Virus record (IMG/VR): IMGVR_UViG_3300042565_001021
Span: 91,046 to 155,045 of that record
From: a virus
Reading direction: 5' to 3' (one strand)
DNA: 64,000 bases
Of this stretch, positions 7,420 to 14,346 are shown one piece after another. The position numbers and the translations under genes are program-made. The notes under the pieces were generated by a model that did no database searches, was not told the DNA's origin, and saw only the letters and a list, made by a program, of their open reading frames with translations. How positions within the stretch are numbered: the stretch's first letter is position 1; every line of letters starts with the position of its first letter.

Positions 7420-7797
7420 TTAGAGGTACATCATTTCTTCGGAGTTGCGCTTGGCAGTGGCCGCAGCGTCAAAGTCCCAGTTCCTCCAGCAAAACGCATT
7501 CAGGTCCAGCCTGTGCGTCCGTGCCATCCTGGAGCCCGGGTACGCAACAATGGTCACGCACTTCTCAGTGATTTTGGTGATCGTCCCGGTGTAGGACAAG
7601 TTGTAGGAATCGTATTCGGCTTCGTCGCCGACGCGCAGGGTGACGCCTTGCTTGATGCTGCCGTCTTTTTGCGCTTTGTGGATTGTGATGCTGTCGTAAC
7701 CGCCTTTGACGAACTTGCCAAAGTAAGCCTGGTATTCGGTGGGGGAAGCAGGATAAATCGTGCCGTGGAATTTGCGGGCTTTGGACATGACGATCAT
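7420..7797 (-). CDS. Unknown early protein
   Basis: A 125-residue protein. Its ATG at 7797 follows GGAG (CGGAGAAAAGCAA). It is basic at the N-terminus and beta-rich in the middle (GDEAEYDSYNLSYTGTITKI), which resembles a small SH3/KOW-like barrel. It is the first gene behind the promoter at 7831. No function assigned. Confidence 0.6.
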   Translation of the reverse strand: MIVMSKARKFHGTIYPASPTEYQAYFGKFVKGGYDSITIHKAQKDGSIKQGVTLRVGDEAEYDSYNLSYTGTITKITEKCVTIVAYPGSRMARTHRLDLNAFCWRNWDFDAAATAKRNSEEMMYL

Positions 7798-7830
7798 TTG
7801 CTTTTCTCCGTTACGTTATTCAATAAAGCT

Positions 7831-7858
7831 ATTATACGCTCTTTTTAGGAAAAGTCAA
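7831..7858 (-). promoter_or_regulatory. Early sigma70-type promoter
   Basis: Minus strand TTGACT (7853-7858), 16 bases, TATAAT (7831-7836), followed by AGCTTTATTGAATAACG, the same initial transcript as the plus-strand promoter at 26749. Confidence 0.85.
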
Positions 7859-7880
7859 CCGAAATCTTAGGCGTTGTAAG

Positions 7881-8027
7881 TCATTGATTACCTTCGGGTT
7901 TTATGTCTTTAAGATTGACCCATTTGTCACCTATTAGTATCTCAATGTCTCCGTTTTGGTACAAACGGAACACTCCGAGGTCAGTGACGCGCTCAGTATA
8001 TGGCGGCGGAGTAGTCTGGTCTGGCAT
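7881..8027 (-). CDS. Small unknown protein, possibly leaderless
   Basis: I set the start at ATG 8027 (MPDQTTPPPYTERVTDLG, 48 residues) because TAAATA lies five bases upstream on the minus strand. That would make the message leaderless. A longer frame to 8093 would run through the terminator at 8076. The C-terminus (FRLYQNGDIEILIGDKWVNL) looks like a beta-hairpin. Confidence 0.45.
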   Translation of the reverse strand: MPDQTTPPPYTERVTDLGVFRLYQNGDIEILIGDKWVNLKDIKPEGNQ

Positions 8028-8075
8028 TGAAATATTTACGCCAGATTGCTGTAGAAAAAAGCTGAGCGTTAACTC

Positions 8076-8102
8076 AAAAGAAAAGCCCGTCAACCGGGCT
8101 TT
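8076..8102 (-). terminator. Intrinsic terminator of the 8127 gene
   Basis: AAAGCCCG (8082-8089) and CGGGCTTT (8095-8102) form an 8-bp stem with loop TCAAC. On the minus strand it is followed by TCTTTTG. Confidence 0.8.
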
Positions 8103-8126
8103 CCTGTATTACTGCCTGTTAAAGCA

Positions 8127-8612
8127 TTAGGCTCCGCTGTAATCGATCGGAGGAGTAGCTGGTCCAGGAACCATAACAACAGTCTTAACGACCTTTGTTC
8201 CAGTTGAGTTAAACTTCTTGCCTGGTGGCACAAGAGCTTCGTCGAACGGGTAGAACGTCGAAGTTGCGTTATCTGTTGCTGCGCCTTCTTGTGTTCCGTT
8301 GTTGTAAGTCTTGCCGTCTTCCTTAAACATAACCTTTAGGTCATAAGCAGGATCGGTATTTGCGATGTCTCCGGTGTCGCCAACGCGGGACGGTGCTGCT
8401 GCCGCTGAGTCTAAAGCTACAACCTTAACGATTGTGGAATCGCCCAAATCTACAGTTGCACCTGCTGCAACAGTTACTTCGTCGAATGGGTAAAAAGTTG
8501 ATGTCGCGTTATCGACTGCTGTCCCTTCTTGAGTACCGTTGTTGTAGGTCTTGCCTTCGATCTTGAACATTACCTTTTCTGGTCCTGCGCTTCCATTTGT
8601 GTATGAGCTCAT
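8127..8612 (-). CDS. Virion-type protein with internal repeat
   Basis: The 161-residue protein contains the same unit twice: K-V-M-F-K-x-(E/D)-G-K-T-Y-N-N-G-T-Q-E-G near residues 14 and 94, each followed by DNATSTFYPFDE. Such duplicated beta domains are common in decoration or fibre proteins. A late promoter (ACTAAATA at 8652) and a terminator delimit a single-gene late transcript, which fits an abundant virion protein. The exact virion role is unknown. Confidence 0.65.
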   Translation of the reverse strand: MSSYTNGSAGPEKVMFKIEGKTYNNGTQEGTAVDNATSTFYPFDEVTVAAGATVDLGDSTIVKVVALDSAAAAPSRVGDTGDIANTDPAYDLKVMFKEDGKTYNNGTQEGAATDNATSTFYPFDEALVPPGKKFNSTGTKVVKTVVMVPGPATPPIDYSGA

Positions 8613-8659
8613 TTCTTAATTCTCCTATAGTTGTCTATTACGACATACAATTATTTAGT
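8613..8659 (-). promoter_or_regulatory. Late promoter and leader of the 8127 gene
   Basis: ACTAAATA on the minus strand (8652-8659), then TTGT/ACAA arms around a short GTC/GAC stem, then AGGAG before the ATG. Part of the first arm would be absent from RNA started at this promoter. Confidence 0.5.
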
Positions 8660-8721
8660 CTAAGTTAACAACAACTATTATTTTTCTACCTTTTTTGAGG
8701 AGAAATATGCGTATATTTTGA

Positions 8722-8916
8722 TTACAGCCATTTTAGCTTAAACATTAGGAATTCTGCTTCGGTTTTGAACGCAAAGTTTCGCATACCAACTCGCTTCCCA
8801 GATTGAGTAGCCGTACACCATTGTTCCATGTCATTCAATGTTGGCATTTGTGTATCGGAAGTGTCTATTTTAACCATGATGTAGTTTTCGGTGTATGCTA
8901 CTTCTTTAATTTTCAT
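8722..8916 (-). CDS. Tandem-array protein 1 (C-terminal F-x-L-x-W motif)
   Basis: The 64-residue protein ends FAFKTEAEFLMFKLKWL, the most diverged copy of the motif F-x-F-x-x-E-x-D-A-x-x-F-x-L-x-W found in its upstream neighbours. It also keeps the mid-protein W-C-T pattern (EQWCTA). It is the last gene of the array in the direction of transcription and its start overlaps the gene before it by 11 bases. Function unknown. Confidence 0.65.
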   Translation of the reverse strand: MKIKEVAYTENYIMVKIDTSDTQMPTLNDMEQWCTATQSGKRVGMRNFAFKTEAEFLMFKLKWL

Positions 8917-9292
8917 TTTTGCCCGACCAAATTAAAGCAAACCATACAGCATCTTTTTCTTGCGTGAAGCTAAACGTAACAGGTGCCCATCCTACAGCCT
9001 TCCATGAGCGTTTGCTTTTGATGTTATGATAACACCAGTCAACCCGTGGGTCCACATCAGTTACATACTTTACCATTTTTGGCACTGTAATATGGTACTT
9101 CATTTTCTGCTCGGCCCAGGTCAGAGCAAACAAAACCGCGTCTGCTTCTTTATAGAACCAGAATCGCACTGGTTGATAACACGAGTAATCCCACTCGGCA
9201 TAGTTCATTCGTTCAAGACACCAATGGATGCGCGGGTCCTGAGCTTCTAATCGAGTATCTGGCAAATCTATCATGTGGGAACACCTCTTCAT
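8906..9292 (-). CDS. Tandem-array protein 2, two motif copies
   Basis: With the ATG at 9292 (ATGA overlap), the 128-residue protein holds the array unit twice: HWCLERM followed by FWFYKEADAVLFALTWA, and DWCYHNI followed by FSFTQEKDAVWFALIWS. It looks like two neighbouring genes fused by loss of a stop and start. An alternative start at 9274 (MIDLPDTR) has a better ribosome site, AGAGG. Confidence 0.65.
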   Translation of the reverse strand: MKRCSHMIDLPDTRLEAQDPRIHWCLERMNYAEWDYSCYQPVRFWFYKEADAVLFALTWAEQKMKYHITVPKMVKYVTDVDPRVDWCYHNIKSKRSWKAVGWAPVTFSFTQEKDAVWFALIWSGKNEN

Positions 9293-9714
9293 GATCCACC
9301 CCACCGCAGCGCGAACCACATGAAATCTTTTTCGTCTTTGAACGCGAAGAACACGTAATCGAGGCCGCCGATATCGTTGAGGCAGTAACCGTTATATTCT
9401 GTTTTAATCACCCGGTGGACGTCATAGCGGTACTTGTGCTTTATATTTTCTTTACACCAGTTATCCATTTCATCTAATGCTTGTAACCAGTCGCCGTACT
9501 TTGTCCAAATGTCTCCGAGCGGATCTTCAAACGTGCGAACGTAAGGATACCCCTCATACCAATTTGTAATTTGGGTTGCTCGGTAAATGACATCGGGGTC
9601 AAACCTACGTGCGTATTCCTCTTCGGACTCGCACCCGTTCTTTTTTAGAAACCTTTTTCGTTTCTTCTCGTGATATTTTTTCGAGAGAGTTTCAAAGTAA
9701 CCTTTTAAGACCAT
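9289..9714 (-). CDS. Tandem-array protein 3
   Basis: The 141-residue product has the longest N-terminal part of the array, with a basic helix (KKYHEKKRKRFLKKNG). It ends VFFAFKDEKDFMWFALRWGGS. The WCKENI segment in the middle matches the W-C element of the others. The start codon lies inside the upstream gene's final Trp-Ser codons. Confidence 0.65.
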   Translation of the reverse strand: MVLKGYFETLSKKYHEKKRKRFLKKNGCESEEEYARRFDPDVIYRATQITNWYEGYPYVRTFEDPLGDIWTKYGDWLQALDEMDNWCKENIKHKYRYDVHRVIKTEYNGYCLNDIGGLDYVFFAFKDEKDFMWFALRWGGS

Positions 9715-9971
9715 TTTAGAGAAAACATGATTAGTTGCTGCTCGTCAACGAAACGAATCATAGCCTTTTTATTCAACTTAACGATTTCTGCTCCGCCGTA
9801 TTCTTCAAATAGCCAATCTCGAAAAGCTTTTCCTTCACCGTAATTAGAAGGAATATAGTACCTACCTATACCTAATCCGTGCGGCGGATCTATGTTGCGA
9901 CTCTCGTACCAATGGAGCAGCACCTTTGCGCCGATAGGGTTATACGGTATCATTGAATATTTTACGACCAT
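9705..9971 (-). CDS. Tandem-array protein 4
   Basis: An 88-residue protein with DWLFEEYGG and the C-terminal motif MIRFVDEQQLIMFSLKWS. Its ATG overlaps the upstream gene's CGA-TGG-TCG-TAA end, so the conserved Trp codon of one gene supplies the start of the next. Function unknown. Confidence 0.65.
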   Translation of the reverse strand: MVVKYSMIPYNPIGAKVLLHWYESRNIDPPHGLGIGRYYIPSNYGEGKAFRDWLFEEYGGAEIVKLNKKAMIRFVDEQQLIMFSLKWS

Positions 9972-10177
9972 CGCAGTAGAAACAGCATACGTTCTTTGTC
10001 ATCACGAAATCTAAATGCGTTAAACGAGAGTCTTACTCCGCAGTCGTTTTCTTTACACCAAATTTCAAGCTCGTCAAGCATAGTGCTCATTCGCACAGCT
10101 CTATCGCCTGCTACAGCAAACACAGAGATCTCAGAAACTCCGAGAGTGACAAACTCTAATTTTTTGCCGAACGACAT
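9962..10177 (-). CDS. Tandem-array protein 5
   Basis: A 71-residue protein with IWCKEND in the middle and FRFRDDKERMLFLLRWS at the end. The start lies one base after the stop of the zinc-ribbon gene (TAAAATG). It belongs to the same family as 9705 and 12207. Confidence 0.65.
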   Translation of the reverse strand: MSFGKKLEFVTLGVSEISVFAVAGDRAVRMSTMLDELEIWCKENDCGVRLSFNAFRFRDDKERMLFLLRWS

Positions 10178-10178
10178 T

Positions 10179-10466
10179 TTAGTGTAGCGTGTGAGTTTTA
10201 TACCCTTGAATCAGCACCTGGAGTCTCAGAAGCTCAGCTGTTACCTCGGGCGCAAGAGAAGCAATGGTTGCCTCGTGGATCCGAATCGCTTTCATGTTCT
10301 CGTCAAACTCGAGAAATGCCCCGCAGTAAAAGCACAGCGAAACATCGCCTGGTGCTGGGCCGCCCTGGCCTTCTTGCGAAGGAGAAGCAGCATCCAGCAT
10401 TGATTCACAGCAAGGGCAAGTGACCTCTGGCAATAATGTTACTTCTGGTTCAAAAGACGAAGTCAT
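10179..10466 (-). CDS. Zinc-ribbon protein
   Basis: Two Cys pairs, CPCC at residues 17-20 and CFYC at 45-48, are about 25 residues apart and form a zinc ribbon. The C-terminal helix is Leu-rich (ELLRLQVLIQG). Proteins like this often bind nucleic acid or a polymerase. The start overlaps the AAA+ gene by 17 bases, which suggests coupled expression. Confidence 0.6.
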   Translation of the reverse strand: MTSSFEPEVTLLPEVTCPCCESMLDAASPSQEGQGGPAPGDVSLCFYCGAFLEFDENMKAIRIHEATIASLAPEVTAELLRLQVLIQGYKTHTLH

Positions 10467-11571
10467 GGTATTTGCTCTTTTGCTTGGTAAAGGTAACAGT
10501 TGCGCCTTTGTCGTTGGAGTAAGTAAACGCTCCGGTTGCTGCGTCGATCTTCTTCAGATTCAGGTAAGTGAATTGGAAGTTTGCGCCTTCTGCGGGCAGC
10601 TTCGGATCTGTTGTAGATTTAGCAACAGCGGTGGCACCTTGAACCGATGGAGCATCTTCGTCGTCATCAGTACCGTAGTAGTTGATGTGGAAGCGATCCT
10701 TGGATAGCGGGTTGCTTTCCATAGTCTTCGGGTGGTAAATCCCTTCCGGTACATCGATACCGTTGATCTTCATTGTGATGTCGTAAACGCCGCCGTCGTC
10801 GGACTGTGGCTTTGCGTTCAGCATCTTCATTGCTTCTTGTGCTGTTTCACCGTAGCGGTTCATTTCTTCAACAAGCGACTTCAGCATGTCGAAGTTGAAT
10901 GCGCTGAACATAGAGCTAATGCGGCAGATGTTTTCGATCTGCTCTTTGTTCTTGAGGTTCTCTTCGCAGTATTCGGTAATGAATTCAGTTTCGAGTCCGT
11001 GGAAATCAAGCATGTAAAAGATTCGACCTGGACGGTTGCGCATGTGGGAATCAATGCGCCACTTGTCGTTACAGGTGAGCACGAACAGTTTTTTACTTGG
11101 GAATACGCCGTCGAGCAGTGTCAGGATAGCGGATTGTTCGTCGGCGTCGTAGACCTTTTCGAACTCGTCGAACAGGATCATACAAGGCTGTTGAATGCTT
11201 TGGATTAGTGTGTTGAACTTTTCGCCGTTCCATGCGGTGTTGATGATAATAGTTGGCATGTCTTGCGCAGCACAAGCGATAGAAAGAGACTTTGCGAGCA
11301 GCGTCTTGCCGGAACCTTTTTCGCCTGTTAGCAGAACACCGGTCGTCGCTGGCCGGTCGTTGAATGTGTTCATGATGCGTTCTGTGTGACGCAGGGTGTC
11401 GCCGTACACTTTGTGCTTCAGTTCGAAGTCGTCAATGGACTCGAAGTAGAAGTTTTCGTACTGGTCCATTTTAATTGTGTAGTTGCCGGGAGGCAGGGCC
11501 GGAGTTAGGTTTAGAACCTCGTCGTCATAAGGAACAAAAGTGTTTCCGGATTTCCTAAATTGGGTAGCCAT
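10450..11571 (-). CDS. AAA+ ATPase
   Basis: The 373-residue protein has Walker A GEKGSGKT at residues 83-90, Walker B MILFDEFE at 131-138, sensor 1 TCN at 166-168 and an Arg-rich RNRPGR at 178-183 as likely arginine finger. The C-terminal 120 residues form a separate domain that I do not recognise. The layout fits a single-ring remodelling ATPase such as the MoxR or BCS1 types. It is the first gene behind the promoter at 11598. Confidence 0.85.
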   Translation of the reverse strand: MATQFRKSGNTFVPYDDEVLNLTPALPPGNYTIKMDQYENFYFESIDDFELKHKVYGDTLRHTERIMNTFNDRPATTGVLLTGEKGSGKTLLAKSLSIACAAQDMPTIIINTAWNGEKFNTLIQSIQQPCMILFDEFEKVYDADEQSAILTLLDGVFPSKKLFVLTCNDKWRIDSHMRNRPGRIFYMLDFHGLETEFITEYCEENLKNKEQIENICRISSMFSAFNFDMLKSLVEEMNRYGETAQEAMKMLNAKPQSDDGGVYDITMKINGIDVPEGIYHPKTMESNPLSKDRFHINYYGTDDDEDAPSVQGATAVAKSTTDPKLPAEGANFQFTYLNLKKIDAATGAFTYSNDKGATVTFTKQKSKYHDFVF

Positions 11572-11597
11572 TTGTCGCTTTCTTTAAATGATAAAAC

Positions 11598-11626
11598 ATT
11601 ATATGCTACTTTGTGTTTTTGAGCAA
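11598..11626 (-). promoter_or_regulatory. Early sigma70-type promoter for AAA+ gene
   Basis: Minus strand TTGCTC (11621-11626), 17 bases, TATAAT (11598-11603), about 25 bases before the ATG. Confidence 0.7.
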
Positions 11627-11635
11627 GTATTTTGG

Positions 11636-11893
11636 TTATCGCGGTCCGGTGCTTCCCGTTCCTGTATCAAATGGCCATCTGGCTCGGGGAGCTTTATCTA
11701 ACAAGTGCCCAGCAAGTAACAGGAACCAAGCTAAATCTTTTTCATTCGCAAAATAAAACTCGTCGTTGTTTGTCCTTGACCAACGGACATATTCTAAGCC
11801 AAAATGATCCTGGCAGATTTTAGTCACTTCGAAAAAGTGCGCCCCGTAAGTGTTTGGCGCTTTGAACCAGTGTTCGAAAATTACTTCTTTCAT
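11636..11893 (-). CDS. Tandem-array protein 6
   Basis: The 85-residue protein has ICQDHFGLEYVRW and then FYFANEKDLAWFLLLAGHLLDKAP, so the terminal Trp of the family motif is replaced by Ala-Gly and the protein runs on for about 20 residues. It shares this variant with the next gene (WFALTGSHLSNT). Start overlaps the upstream stop by ATGA. Confidence 0.6.
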   Translation of the reverse strand: MKEVIFEHWFKAPNTYGAHFFEVTKICQDHFGLEYVRWSRTNNDEFYFANEKDLAWFLLLAGHLLDKAPRARWPFDTGTGSTGPR

Positions 11894-12207
11894 TTCTTTA
11901 GCGGAATGTAAGGAGCGTAGAATGCTGCTCCCTCATAACCAACCATTAAAGAAGACGTGTTGGACAGATGGCTACCTGTCAGGGCAAACCAGGTTATGTC
12001 CTTCTTGTAGCGAAACTGGAGAACACCACCAAATGTTAGCCTCCAGTTGCCGTGGTTGTCTCTTGTCTTTTTAGTAGCGTGGTTGTAGGATGTGCTGTGC
12101 TCTGGTCCAAAATGCTGAGTACATAACTGCCGTACTTCCTCACGCTTGTACGAGTACCTGCCTTCAGCTTCGTACCATGATACTTTAGTTTTAGTTTTCT
12201 TGCTCAT
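11890..12207 (-). CDS. Tandem-array protein 7
   Basis: I chose the ATG at 12207, which shares one base with the upstream stop (TAATG), giving 105 residues. It has LCTQHFGPEH and LQFRYKKDITWFALTGSHLSNT, the same C-terminal variant as the 11636 gene, so these two are sister copies. Basic N-terminus. Confidence 0.6.
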   Translation of the reverse strand: MSKKTKTKVSWYEAEGRYSYKREEVRQLCTQHFGPEHSTSYNHATKKTRDNHGNWRLTFGGVLQFRYKKDITWFALTGSHLSNTSSLMVGYEGAAFYAPYIPLKK

Positions 12208-12428
12208 TATGACCACCTCAGCAAAAACATTTCACGATCCTCGTCGCGCTCAAAGTATATCTGACCAAAAATGTTGTCAAAGAAATAACTTCCTATGCCT
12301 TCATATTCTTCTAACCAGTCCAACTGCCGCAAGACATTCTCGTCTTTTCTCGGATCCCATAATGCTGCCCCGCTGTTAATAACAGGTTGCCAGTCGGTGC
12401 CTATCATTCCGTTTAGTTCTCGTCTCAT
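12207..12428 (-). CDS. Tandem-array protein 8
   Basis: A close copy of the next gene: NGMIGTDWQPV, WLEEYEGIGSYFFD and IYFERDEDREMFLLRWS. The start is taken at ATG 12428 (ATGA overlap); ATG 12434 is also in frame. The pair looks like a recent duplication. Confidence 0.65.
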   Translation of the reverse strand: MRRELNGMIGTDWQPVINSGAALWDPRKDENVLRQLDWLEEYEGIGSYFFDNIFGQIYFERDEDREMFLLRWS

Positions 12429-12670
12429 GACCATTTCAGTAAAAACATTTCACGATCTTCGTCGCGTTCAAAGTAATACAGCTTGAAATGCGGATCGGAA
12501 TAGTATTTTCCTAACCCTTCATACTCAGCTAGCCATATTTCAATCTGAATACCTTCAAACGAAATTCCGCTAAGATAGTCAAAGTCAATTAGCTCTCTTT
12601 CGAGATTCACGCACTGCCACTCGGTGCCAATCATCCCGTTAGTTTCGCGTTCCACTGCTACTCCAACCAT
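12425..12670 (-). CDS. Tandem-array protein 9
   Basis: An 81-residue protein with NGMIGTEWQCV, WLAEYEGLGKYYSD and YYFERDEDREMFLLKWS. It differs from the 12207 copy mainly by an insert before the WLAEYEG segment. The start codon overlaps the upstream gene's TGG-TTG-GAG-TAG end. Confidence 0.65.
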   Translation of the reverse strand: MVGVAVERETNGMIGTEWQCVNLERELIDFDYLSGISFEGIQIEIWLAEYEGLGKYYSDPHFKLYYFERDEDREMFLLKWS

Positions 12671-12882
12671 AGTAATGAAAACATCATAGCATCCTTTTCG
12701 TCAGCAAAGTAATAAGTGGTTATCCAGTCCTCTTTGTTGCGTGACGCCGATTCATTGACGACAAACTTACCCCTGCCCACTACGTTACAAGCCCAGGCAT
12801 ATCTATCTTTAGGAGCACCTGGACCAGATCGTTTGCCAGAGTTCCCTTGAAGTTTTACCGGGTAAGGAAATTCAACTTTCAT
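12658..12882 (-). CDS. Tandem-array protein 10
   Basis: With the ATG at 12882 (ATGA overlap), a 74-residue protein starting MKVEFPYPVKL. It has WACNVVGRGKF in the middle and YYFADEKDAMMFSLLWLE at the end. The central Gly and the E-x-D-A core fit the family. Confidence 0.65.
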   Translation of the reverse strand: MKVEFPYPVKLQGNSGKRSGPGAPKDRYAWACNVVGRGKFVVNESASRNKEDWITTYYFADEKDAMMFSLLWLE

Positions 12883-13091
12883 GTATTTCCCCATTTAAGA
12901 GCAAACATAACAGCGTCTTTCTCTTGTTGGAACAAGTATTCGCTGCGACAAAACCCTCCGGAAACACAGTCCCACTCTACTTCTTTTTTACCTAAGTGTT
13001 TCCTAGCCCAGGCAATCCGCTCCGATCCAATCCGCCCGTTTTTAACTATAATAGAGAACGGATAATAAGTTTTTTGTTTAAGAGTTGTCAT
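12879..13091 (-). CDS. Tandem-array protein 11
   Basis: From ATG 13091 (shares a base with the upstream stop), 70 residues: MTTLKQKTYYPF, WARKHLGKKEVEWDC and YLFQQEKDAVMFALKWGNT. A clear family member with the full W-x(4)-G and E-x-D-A-x-x-F-A-L-x-W pattern. Confidence 0.65.
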   Translation of the reverse strand: MTTLKQKTYYPFSIIVKNGRIGSERIAWARKHLGKKEVEWDCVSGGFCRSEYLFQQEKDAVMFALKWGNT

Positions 13092-13282
13092 TATGCCCAC
13101 CTCAACGCAAACAGCACGGCATCTTGTTCGTTGTAGAATACAAATGTTTTGTTAGCATCAAAATACCACGTAGACGGCGACGGCCGTCCAAACTGATCAA
13201 ACGCCCAAGCCCAGCATTCTAAAATACCGTCTCTCTCGCGATACATGCGGCGTTTCTCATCGCTTATAGTAAATTTATTCAT
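13091..13282 (-). CDS. Tandem-array protein 12
   Basis: From ATG 13282 (ATGA overlap), 63 residues: MNKFTISDEKRRMY, WAFDQFGRPSPSTW and FVFYNEQDAVLFALRWA. Almost nothing but the family unit, so it shows the minimal domain. Confidence 0.65.
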   Translation of the reverse strand: MNKFTISDEKRRMYRERDGILECWAWAFDQFGRPSPSTWYFDANKTFVFYNEQDAVLFALRWA

Positions 13283-13488
13283 TTTACCCACCTTAACGCA
13301 AACAGCATGGCGTCTTTCTCATCTCTAAACGCATAAAGTCCAGAATAACAACACTTCCATCGTTCGGGCACGTCGCCGAACATTTCCATCGTCCACTTTA
13401 TTCTTTCTTGGTCTGGATTCGTATCGCAGTGAACAGCGTAAGGAAACTTAAAACTGTCTGGAAGAAGGTCGAGTTCGTCAGTTTTCAT
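13279..13488 (-). CDS. Tandem-array protein 13
   Basis: A 69-residue protein with KWTMEMFGDVPERWKCC and YAFRDEKDAMLFALRWVK. The start overlaps the upstream stop by ATGA. N-terminal 15 residues are acidic and unrelated to the other copies. Confidence 0.65.
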   Translation of the reverse strand: MKTDELDLLPDSFKFPYAVHCDTNPDQERIKWTMEMFGDVPERWKCCYSGLYAFRDEKDAMLFALRWVK

Positions 13489-13709
13489 TTAACCCACCTC
13501 AGAGCGAACAGAACAGCGTCTGATTCTTTTTCAAAGGAAAACGTAAGTGGCCCGTATCCTGTGTCTTCGTCTTCATGGGTGCTAGTCATTCGTCCGGTTA
13601 TGTTCTTTGCTACCCAGCAAGCAGACCCTTGCATAACGCATTCGGTCCAGTTGTCAACAATGACGTTATACGGATACGGTGCCCATGGCAATTTTCTGTT
13701 CACAGCCAT
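13485..13709 (-). CDS. Tandem-array protein 14
   Basis: A 74-residue protein with WVAKNITGRM and FSFEKESDAVLFALRWVK. It is the first array gene after the TOPRIM gene, whose last codons (AAA-TGG-CTG-TGA) contain its ATG. The TOPRIM protein itself ends LFAKWL, a possible remnant of the same motif. Confidence 0.65.
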   Translation of the reverse strand: MAVNRKLPWAPYPYNVIVDNWTECVMQGSACWVAKNITGRMTSTHEDEDTGYGPLTFSFEKESDAVLFALRWVK

Positions 13710-14236
13710 TTTGCGAACAGCTCCTTAAATTCTTCTTCGGTTAGGTCACCTACGTCCTTGCCTTCCGGCAGGAACACGCATTCAGCACCGTACTTAGCAA
13801 GCTTCTTACCTGCTGCGTCGCCCTGAACACAAGCTACCTTCCGCTGCGGCATCCCCATCAGCCAACCAGTTAGATGCTTTGGGTTGTTGCCCATTACAGC
13901 AACAGCAGGCAGACCGTGCCAGTGTAGCCGAGCAGCGTCAAACACGCCTTCGGTCAGGAACAGAAACTTGTCCGTCCAGCGTACAGTTTCGAGACCCCAC
14001 ACAGCCAGGTGAGCGTCTTTGCTTGCGCAAGGCTTGGTTACCCAGCTAAAGTATTTCTGTAGCTTTGGGTCGCCTACTTCCTTCTTAGGCTGTGACGGAG
14101 AATACGTCTGAAACCCAACTGCCTGCCCAGATAAATTCCATAACATCACAGTCATCATTTTATCTGTCACCGTAAGGCTACTATACCGCTGCGGGTCAAA
14201 ATAACGACTACGTAGATGAGTTAGCATTTTATCCAT
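13700..14236 (-). CDS. TOPRIM-domain protein
   Basis: The central FLFLTEGVFDAARLHWHGLPAV and the following VACVQGDAAGKK give the Glu and the Asp-containing strand of a TOPRIM fold, as in primases. The primase at 52216 has the related CEGVFDALSIDAVAV. Without a zinc ribbon this may be a primase fragment or an OLD-like nuclease domain. I use ATG 14236 (MDKMLTHLRS), which falls at the expected transcription start of the promoter at 14243, so the message would be leaderless. Confidence 0.75.
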   Translation of the reverse strand: MDKMLTHLRSRYFDPQRYSSLTVTDKMMTVMLWNLSGQAVGFQTYSPSQPKKEVGDPKLQKYFSWVTKPCASKDAHLAVWGLETVRWTDKFLFLTEGVFDAARLHWHGLPAVAVMGNNPKHLTGWLMGMPQRKVACVQGDAAGKKLAKYGAECVFLPEGKDVGDLTEEEFKELFAKWL

Positions 14237-14242
14237 GTTTGT

Positions 14243-14271
14243 ATTATACATGAAAATTTACTAAATGTCAA
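14243..14271 (-). promoter_or_regulatory. Early sigma70-type promoter, leaderless start
   Basis: Minus strand TTGACA (14266-14271), 17 bases, TATAAT (14243-14248): both boxes perfect. Only six bases separate the -10 box from ATG 14236. Confidence 0.85.
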
Positions 14272-14279
14272 CCAAAAAA

Positions 14280-14321
14280 GATAAATAAGTGTGGACCACG
14301 GAGTTCGCCGCTCCCGCCCAC
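14280..14321 (+). promoter_or_regulatory. Late promoter and structured leader RNA, copy 2
   Basis: GATAAATA (14280-14287), then outer helix GTGGAC (14291-14296) with GCCCAC (14316-14321), one A-C mismatch; internal loop CAC/C; inner helix GGAG (14300-14303) with CTCC (14311-14314) over a seven-base loop. Same architecture as copy 1 with different sequence. Confidence 0.7.
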
Positions 14322-14346
14322 TCTAACGCTATAAGGAGCAATCAGC

